DNA of 50,101 nucleotides from Alicyclobacillus shizuokensis NBRC 103103 (GTDB lineage Bacteria > Bacillota > Bacilli > Alicyclobacillales > Alicyclobacillaceae), in contig NZ_BCQV01000035.1 of assembly GCF_001552255.1 (NCBI RefSeq), positions 1-50,101 of the forward strand, in the 5' to 3' direction. The position numbers were made by a program, and so were the translations under genes. Positions 44,892 to 50,101 of the stretch are shown here, piece by piece (within the stretch, counting starts at the first letter, position 1; every line of letters starts with the position of its first letter). The notes under the pieces were generated by a model. It was not told the DNA's origin, did not search any database, and saw only the letters and a list, made by a program, of their open reading frames with translations.

Positions 44892-45871
44892 AGCACTTCC
44901 CCCTCCCAGACAAAATCGCTCGCCTCCAGGGTCATGGCCGCTTCACGGCTGATACGCGCTTCCCCGAACAGGCGCATCGCATGTCGACGAATGGAGCGTT
45001 CCAAGGCATTGCGGACATAGCGTGCATTGCTGAAGTGACCGCGGCGCGCGCGTGTATACAGAATTTCCTGGAGATGAGCGCGGAGTTTGTGTTCTGCCTC
45101 TCGGCTTAGTCGGTACTGCCGTTCGCTGGCCATTTTCCGCGCGATGGCCATCAGCGCAGAGGCGTCGTAATCGGGAAAGGTGAGGTGAATGGGAAAGCGG
45201 CTTGGCAGGCCCGGATTGGTTGCCAGAAACCAATCCATTTCCTGTTCGTATCCGGCGATGATCACAATCAGTTGGTCGCGATAGTCCTCCATGCTTTTGA
45301 CGAGACAATCAATGGCTTCGCGCCCAAAGTCCTTTTCCCCGCCACGCGCCAGTGAATACGCCTCATCAATAAACAGGACGCCTCCAAGTGCCTTTTTCAC
45401 TTGCTCACGTGTCTTTTGGGCGGTATGCCCAATATACTCGCCGACCAAATCGGCTCGTTCAACCTCCACTAGGTGCCCTTTGCTGAGCCATCCACACTGG
45501 TGAAGCATCTGCGACAGCAGCCGGGCCACCGTGGTTTTCCCGGTACCAGGATTGCCTTTGAACACCATGTGCAAGACGACCGGTTCATCCTGCAGCTGAA
45601 ACTGCCGGCGACGCTGCTGCATGTACAACAGGGCAAAGATCTCGCGCACGGTCGTCTTCACTTGTTCCAACCCAACCATCGTGTCCAGCTCTGCCAGAAG
45701 GTTCAGTAGAGCCGACCGACTCAGGGGCTCCTGTTCAGCCTCCGGCGGATTGTCTCCGGGCCCGGCCAACCACTGCAGGGCTTCAGCCAGCGCGATTTGA
45801 CCGTCCCGGTAACGCTGCAAGATTTCACGGGAATGTTCATGGACTTCGGAAGCGGGAGGTGTTCGGCGCAC
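44888..45871 (-). CDS. spoVK: Stage V sporulation protein K (AAA ATPase)
   Basis: A 327-residue AAA+ protein of the SpoVK/CbbX group. Walker A is FKGNPGTGKTTVARLL, Walker B is GVLFIDEAYSL and sensor regions include SRFPIHLTFPDY. In Bacillus it acts in the mother cell during spore maturation. GTG 45871 has GAGGTG at six bases. ATG 45877 and ATG 45928 are other options. Length fits SpoVK (322). It heads an overlapping four-gene chain. Confidence 0.88.
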   Translation of the reverse strand: MRRTPPASEVHEHSREILQRYRDGQIALAEALQWLAGPGDNPPEAEQEPLSRSALLNLLAELDTMVGLEQVKTTVREIFALLYMQQRRRQFQLQDEPVVLHMVFKGNPGTGKTTVARLLSQMLHQCGWLSKGHLVEVERADLVGEYIGHTAQKTREQVKKALGGVLFIDEAYSLARGGEKDFGREAIDCLVKSMEDYRDQLIVIIAGYEQEMDWFLATNPGLPSRFPIHLTFPDYDASALMAIARKMASERQYRLSREAEHKLRAHLQEILYTRARRGHFSNARYVRNALERSIRRHAMRLFGEARISREAAMTLEASDFVWEGEVL

Positions 45872-45980
45872 GCACATCACCTCGACGGTCAGTTTCCGCG
45901 GCCGCTGCCCGTTTGGGCTAACAACCATGGTAGCCTATGCGTCGAGGCCCGCCTGGGTGATCACCCAGATGAACACACGT

Positions 45981-47555
45981 TCAGCCCTTGCGCTTGGCCG
46001 TGCGCGGCCGCAGGATTTCAGGCCGCCCGGAAATGGTAGACATCGGTTTGCGAAGCAGGATGTCTTGCAGGCCATTTTTCCATCGAAAGGGGATCAAGGG
46101 CCACAGATAGGGCACTCCCAAGGAGCGCGTGGTAGCAAGCAGTAGCACCCACGCGGCGATTCCCACGAGAAACCCCCAAGCGCGAATACCTATGGCAAAT
46201 CCGGCCTGGGTGACGAGGATGAGAAAGAGTCGCGTGAGCGCATTGGCGTTCGCCAGCTCGAACGAGGAAATCGCGAATTGAGCAATCAACACGAATGCCA
46301 TGTAGACCAAGACCTCCGGTTGAAATAACTGGATCTTGCTCGCGAATTCCCCGAAGATGACAGCCGCGACAATACTGACCGACGAGGCGAGCACGCTCGG
46401 GATGTTGACCATCGCCATCCGCAACACGTCCAATCCTAGCTCCACGATCAACAGTTCTACCCATATGGGCAGCGGATACGTGGTGTCGGCGCGAAAAAAT
46501 GAGAATTCCTTCGGAACCGCCTCTGGATGCAGATTGACGACTAAAAAGATGCCCGGCAGCAGGGTGCTGAGCAATACGGACAACAGGACCACCCAGCGCA
46601 TGTACGTACCCACCAGCGGATAGGAATGGTACTCGCCTGGGTTTTGCAACAACTGGAAAAATGTGACCGGCGCGATGATCACCTCTGGGGTGGTGTCCGG
46701 AATAATCAACACATGCCCGTCAACCAACGCTGTCGCCGCCACGTCGGCTCGTTCCGTATAGCGCACAATCGGATACGGATTCCACTTGACACGCATCATC
46801 TGGTCCGTGATCGCTTGTTCCGCCATCGGGATGGCATCCACGTCAATTGAATTGAGGGCGATCCGGACGTGATCCACCAGCTCTGGATTGGTCACGTCCT
46901 GCAGGTACATGATGGTGACGTCCGTCTTCGAACGGTTGCCCACCTGCAGCAGTTCGGTGCGAATGCGCGGGTCCTTCAGGCGTCTGCGAATGAGGGCGAC
47001 GTTGAACAGCATGGTTTCCACAAAACCGTCCCGCGGGCCGCGCACGGTCCGTTCAATCTCGCTCTCGCCGATGCTGCGCATCGGATAAATGCGGGTATCG
47101 ATAAGCAGCGCCACATCAAACCCGTCAATAAAGATGACCATGGGACCAGACAGGATTTGCCGAATCAGTTCGCCCATGTCGGCAAACGGCTGAACCTGCA
47201 CAAACCCTATGTGCGTGTTCAGGTATTGAGCCAACTCCTGGATGCTGAAGCCTTCGCCTTCTCGGCGCGTCACAAACTCACTGATCTGCCGCTCAAAATT
47301 ATCCAGAATCAGCACGAGGTTGGTCGTCGTGAAATACCCGTTCAGAACATACACCATCATGTTCAGATCGCCGTAGCGGAAAGGCTTGGCTATCAGGTCC
47401 CAGGCGTTACCCGGACCGTACCCGATTCCAAGCAGTCGATTGAGATAGTCCACGTTGTCCTGCAGATTACGGGAGATTGGGGGCACGTGTTGCTTATCCA
47501 CGTCCCATTGCCGCGACTGGCGACCAACCTCTTTTTCTTGATTGGTCTCGAACAT
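45981..47555 (-). CDS. spoVAF: SpoVAF/GerA-family spore membrane protein
   Basis: A 524-residue protein of the GerA family. A large N-terminal soluble domain carries LQDNVDYLNRLLGIG, VRGPRDGFVETMLFNVALIR and RADVAATALVDGHVLIIPDT. Five to six C-terminal helices follow. The LQ-NVDYLN start and ATALVDGHVL block fit SpoVAF better than GerAA. SpoVAF homologues act with the dipicolinic acid channel and germinant receptors in the spore inner membrane. ATG 47555 follows GAGGAGG by nine bases. No spoVA or gerB/C genes adjoin, so it is an orphan. Confidence 0.82.
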   Translation of the reverse strand: MFETNQEKEVGRQSRQWDVDKQHVPPISRNLQDNVDYLNRLLGIGYGPGNAWDLIAKPFRYGDLNMMVYVLNGYFTTTNLVLILDNFERQISEFVTRREGEGFSIQELAQYLNTHIGFVQVQPFADMGELIRQILSGPMVIFIDGFDVALLIDTRIYPMRSIGESEIERTVRGPRDGFVETMLFNVALIRRRLKDPRIRTELLQVGNRSKTDVTIMYLQDVTNPELVDHVRIALNSIDVDAIPMAEQAITDQMMRVKWNPYPIVRYTERADVAATALVDGHVLIIPDTTPEVIIAPVTFFQLLQNPGEYHSYPLVGTYMRWVVLLSVLLSTLLPGIFLVVNLHPEAVPKEFSFFRADTTYPLPIWVELLIVELGLDVLRMAMVNIPSVLASSVSIVAAVIFGEFASKIQLFQPEVLVYMAFVLIAQFAISSFELANANALTRLFLILVTQAGFAIGIRAWGFLVGIAAWVLLLATTRSLGVPYLWPLIPFRWKNGLQDILLRKPMSTISGRPEILRPRTAKRKG

Positions 47556-47723
47556 GGTCACGTACCTCCTCGTCTGGGCTGTCTGCTTAGTCTTCCTCCC
47601 AGCATGCGCGACATACCTGCGCCACCTGAAACCGTCTGTTCAGCACCTGCATAACGGGAATTGAAGAAGCGAGAATGTAAATACAGACCTGTATGAGCAA
47701 ATCACAGCAGGGAGGAAAAACCT

Positions 47724-48203
47724 GTGGGTAAATCCCTCGACGTTCGGCGGGAGATGGAACGAATTCGACAAGAGCATGAATCGGCGGTATCCACATACAC
47801 GCAACAACAAGCCCGAGTGCAGGCTATCCAGCGCGACACCCGGGCACAACTGGAGAACACGCTGTCCTGGTGTGCACGACAGTGGGCCGCTGCGGACCCA
47901 CATTTGCAGGTTGGGCCCTCGCCGGACGCCAATCCTGGCTTCATAATCCGTTTTCGGGACTCTGTTCAGCCGCCAGAGTTCATCGTCTCCACCAATTGCC
48001 AAGGAGAGCATGTGCAAGTCATAGTCAAGGATGGCCATTGGCGGCAAACACCCAATGTTTTTGATAAATTTGCTGACTGGATGGATCAACGAGAGGTGTT
48101 TAATGGAAAGTTCGACGCGCAGCAGGTGGAAGCGGCCTTGGCCGAAACGTACTTATCCTGGTACCAAGAGGCGTTACGGCTCCGGGACGGCATGAAGCCC
48201 TAA
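47724..48203 (+). CDS. Hypothetical protein with N-terminal coiled coil
   Basis: A 159-residue soluble protein. Residues 5-45 form a charged helix (REMERIRQEHESAVSTYTQQ). The rest is a compact alpha/beta region with FIIRFRDSVQPPEFIVST and a tail rich in aromatic residues. The start is GTG with GGGAGG at eight bases. It is divergent from spoVAF. I do not recognise it. Confidence 0.6.
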   Translation: MGKSLDVRREMERIRQEHESAVSTYTQQQARVQAIQRDTRAQLENTLSWCARQWAAADPHLQVGPSPDANPGFIIRFRDSVQPPEFIVSTNCQGEHVQVIVKDGHWRQTPNVFDKFADWMDQREVFNGKFDAQQVEAALAETYLSWYQEALRLRDGMKP

Positions 48204-48267
48204 AACCATCACCTTGAAGCATCCACTGGCCCGATGCCCAGTGGTTCAAGTGGCCAGTGAACGAAAA

Positions 48268-48290
48268 AAGCGAGCCCTGTTGGCTCGCTT
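48268..48290 (-). terminator. Terminator after tRNA-Ser
   Basis: On the minus strand AAGCGAGCC and GGCTCGCTT form a nine-base stem with a five-base loop, followed by TTTT. It lies immediately downstream of the tRNA. Confidence 0.85.
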
Positions 48291-48294
48291 AAAC

Positions 48295-48388
48295 TGGCGG
48301 AGTGAGAGGGATTCGAACCCTCGATACGCCTCTACAGCGTATACTCGCTTAGCAGGCGAGCGCCTTCGACCTACTCGGCCATCACTCC
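48295..48388 (-). tRNA. tRNA-Ser (anticodon GCU)
   Basis: A 94-base class II tRNA. The acceptor is GGAGTGA/TCACTCC and CCA is encoded. The anticodon arm CTCGCCTGCTAAGCGAG shows GCT. The long variable arm is TACGCTGTAGAGGCGTA. The T arm is GAGGGTTCGAATCCCTC. It reads AGC and AGU codons. Confidence 0.96.
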
Positions 48389-48609
48389 ACGCAAACCGTC
48401 TCGTAGAAACGGGACGCACTTTATTGTATGAAGTCCGGAACGTATTGTCAAGTTGATTCTCCCGCCTGGAGGCCTCAGCCCCCACTGCGCAAACGACTAA
48501 GGTCTCCCCGACTGGGTTTTTCCCTGACTTGCCGCATCACACACCCGAGCTGCGGGAAACCTACGAGTAGTGGTTGCTCGGTGTGCCCAACAACAGGAGG
48601 TGACAGCCT

Positions 48610-48783
48610 ATGGAACTCACGCGTGCGCGGCAGATCCTCGAATCGCCTCGCATCATCGCAGTGACGTATCGAGGACGCCCGGTTCATATCGACGAGATTT
48701 ACGAATCCAACGGCTATGCCAAGATTCGATATGAGAATGGGGAAACTCTCACGGCGCCAGTCGCCGACCTGCGCGAAGAGTGA
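48610..48783 (+). CDS. sspH: H-type small acid-soluble spore protein
   Basis: A 57-residue protein matching the SspH family: RARQILESPRIIAVTYRGRP followed by VHIDEIYE and a C-terminal TAPVADL. These are minor spore-core proteins made in the forespore. GGAGGTG lies eight bases before ATG. Confidence 0.8.
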   Translation: MELTRARQILESPRIIAVTYRGRPVHIDEIYESNGYAKIRYENGETLTAPVADLREE

Positions 48784-48872
48784 ACACAATCGGCCGGCAG
48801 AATCCAATCGCCATGGGTCCTGCCGACCCTGAACTCCCGCTGCGTCCATCGGCGCACAGGCCGCACCCAGTC

Positions 48873-49418
48873 CTACATCACACGCCGGCCGTATAAATAC
48901 TTGTCCGACCAGTAGGCATCGCTGAGACTCACAACCCGCAGGCCATGGGTGGTCATGGCGGCAAACTGGTTCTGCCCTATATAAACGCCGTCGAACGTTG
49001 CAGAACTCCCGGTGCCCTCCAAGTCAAAAAACACCAAGTCTCCAATCCGCAAATCAGCCGGGTTGTCCACCACACTTCCTGTTTGTGCCTGCTCCTCTAC
49101 CGTCCTCGGCACAGAGATGCCGGCCTCTGCCATTACTGATTGGACAAAACCAGAGGCGTCCAGATTGTTCGGCGGTGCTTGCAGCATCTGTTGCACGGCG
49201 TCATATACTTTGCGTTCCGCTTGGGAATCTTCTCCACTGGGATTGACGGAATTAACCGGTGTGGCAGGTCCTACGTGAATCGTCACCTGCGGTTCTGGGG
49301 TCCCTTCGTCGGTCGTCGATGCTTTCATGCGGTGCGATGCATACCAGACTCCCACCAGCACGATGGCCGCTCCCACAGCTCCACTCAACACCATTTTCAG
49401 CCAAGCCCAAGTTTTCAT
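48873..49418 (-). CDS. NlpC/P60-fold protein without catalytic residues
   Basis: A 181-residue exported or membrane-anchored protein. One N-terminal helix (residues 8-27) is followed by a linker and an NlpC/P60-like domain from about 75. The domain follows the usual order: LDASGFVQSV, LRIGDLVFFDLEG, DGVYIGQNQFAAM, SDAYWSDKYLYGRRVM. The nucleophile Cys is Ala88 (DASG for DCSG). The usual His of HVGIYIG is Phe142 and the third polar residue falls at Ala154. It should fold but not cut peptidoglycan, so binding or regulation is likelier. ATG 49418 follows GGGAGCGAGG. Confidence 0.75.
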   Translation of the reverse strand: MKTWAWLKMVLSGAVGAAIVLVGVWYASHRMKASTTDEGTPEPQVTIHVGPATPVNSVNPSGEDSQAERKVYDAVQQMLQAPPNNLDASGFVQSVMAEAGISVPRTVEEQAQTGSVVDNPADLRIGDLVFFDLEGTGSSATFDGVYIGQNQFAAMTTHGLRVVSLSDAYWSDKYLYGRRVM

Positions 49419-49448
49419 CCTCGCTCCCTCTTCCGAGTATGCGTACGC

Positions 49449-49510
49449 TCACCCGAGCGCAACCGGTGAACCCAGCCGTAAGCTAAGGGATACCTGTGCT
49501 TGCTTACAGG
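49449..49510 (-). promoter_or_regulatory. Structured leader of the NlpC/P60-like gene
   Basis: Three nested or adjacent inverted repeats occur: TCACC/GGTGA (449-453 and 465-469 of the 49 kb block), GTAAGC/GCTTAC (49478-49483 and 49502-49507) and CCTGT/ACAGG (49493-49497 and 49506-49510). The last two exclude each other, as in a switch. Cell-wall hydrolase genes are often under c-di-AMP riboswitches, but I cannot align the full consensus. The rest of 49419-49662 holds no gene that I can see. Confidence 0.35.
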
Positions 49511-49662
49511 CTCCTCCTCGCTTCTTAATAGTAACATGGAATCGGAGCACAGACACCTTGACAAGGGAGAACGCGCGCAAGCTTCTCGTTCAAATATTAT
49601 GGACATGCCCACGATGTTGTTTTATTATTGTCACAAGTCACACGTTGATTGTGAGGGATGTT

Positions 49663-50088
49663 ATGTTGAGAAATGACTTCGTGGCAACAGGTCTCATCAT
49701 AAACGACAGTGGAAACAAAATACTGCTTGTATTCCATAAAAAACTGAAGAAGTGGTTGCCTCCAGGTGGACATCTTGAATCTAACGAACTGCCGCACGAA
49801 GCAGCAATCAGGGAAATATATGAAGAAACTAAACTTATGCCAACGTTAATTGAACAGCCCCCAAGGATATTTAACACCAATGAAAGAGAGCTGCCTCTGC
49901 CTTATATGATATTACACGAGTATATACCCATTCACGGAACAGAGGAAGCACATACGCACGTTGATTTCATCTATATTTTCCGCTCATCGGAGGGGAGTGT
50001 TAGTCTTCAAACCTCGGAAATTGTCGATGCAAAGTGGTTTGAGCTTGATGAAGTGATGGCATGTGATACTCATGTGATACTCATGTGA
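49663..50088 (+). CDS. NUDIX hydrolase, C-terminus set by tandem repeats
   Basis: A 141-residue NUDIX protein. The Nudix box at about residues 35-58 reads GGHLESNELPHEAA then IREIYEETKL, with Lys where the last Gly is usual. WLPPGGH and VDAKWFELDEV are typical. It should hydrolyse a nucleoside diphosphate derivative. The gene is much more AT-rich than its neighbours, suggesting transfer. The stop falls inside three 11-base tandem repeats at the window edge, so its tail depends on repeat number and the native end may differ. Confidence 0.75.
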   Translation: MLRNDFVATGLIINDSGNKILLVFHKKLKKWLPPGGHLESNELPHEAAIREIYEETKLMPTLIEQPPRIFNTNERELPLPYMILHEYIPIHGTEEAHTHVDFIYIFRSSEGSVSLQTSEIVDAKWFELDEVMACDTHVILM

Positions 50089-50093
50089 TACTC
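50061..50093. repeat. Three tandem copies of ATGTGATACTC
   Basis: Units at 50061-50071, 50072-50082 and 50083-50093, followed by ATGGGCC. The unit length is not a multiple of three, so gain or loss of one copy changes the frame of the NUDIX tail. The window ends here, so further copies cannot be excluded. Confidence 0.9.
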
Positions 50094-50101
50094 ATGGGCC
50101 T

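Noticed and set aside
1-50101. CRISPR array, prophage or replication origin
   Set aside because: No spaced repeats, phage structural or integrase genes, or DnaA-box clusters were seen.

Overview
The window looks like chromosomal DNA of an endospore-forming, aerobic Bacillota with a moderately high G+C content. An Alicyclobacillaceae-like organism is my best guess. The evidence is spore genes (spoVK, a GerA/SpoVAF-family protein, an SspH-type SASP, two YjcZ-type peptides), the Bacillus-like order spoVK...ynbB-glnR-glnA with lexA divergent from a yneA-like gene, a quinol (qox-type) oxidase, strong purine-rich ribosome binding sites and frequent TTG/GTG starts. The genus is inference only.

Layout. 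1-4.7 kb is worn accessory DNA: a frameshifted small Cys/membrane gene, a heavily decayed MFS transporter, a YtaF/MntP-type protein, a TerC-type protein with a strong leader hairpin, a tandem-DUF190 protein and an IS256-type transposase relic. 4.7-10.6 kb holds a lactonase-fold 6-phosphogluconolactonase and two large polytopic membrane proteins, distantly like heme-copper oxidase subunit I, flanking a broken cupredoxin gene. 9.2-11.5 kb carries a NarL-type response regulator and a soluble sensor kinase. 11.5-17.5 kb is the quinol oxidase operon qoxA-B-C-D followed by ctaB and ctaA. 17.9-22.1 kb is a polar amino acid ABC transporter divergent from a RocB-like M20 peptidase.

22.2-25.1 kb is the least understood block. 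An SdpR-like ArsR repressor with a coupled six-residue leader peptide faces a translationally coupled pair of unknown-function genes (DUF6323/DUF6179 type). The pair ends next to an IS1182-type relic. This is my main candidate for an undescribed system.

25.2-32.5 kb is one minus-strand unit: sigma-A promoter, tandem glycine riboswitch, terminator, then gcvT-gcvPA-gcvPB-sdaAA-sdaAB-glyA. Together these turn glycine into serine and then pyruvate plus ammonia. gcvH is not in the window. 32.5-40.1 kb has two YjcZ peptides, a zinc-ribbon microprotein, acsA, an SDR lacking its catalytic Tyr/Lys, glyQS, a HAD phosphatase, and the yneA-like/lexA SOS pair with LexA boxes. 40.2-45.9 kb is glnA, glnR, ynbB, then an overlapping chain spoVK-GTPase-UbiA-like-CxxC microprotein. 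46-50.1 kb has spoVAF, tRNA-Ser(GCU), sspH, an NlpC/P60 protein lacking all its catalytic residues behind a structured leader, and a low-G+C NUDIX gene ending in 11-bp tandem repeats at the window edge.
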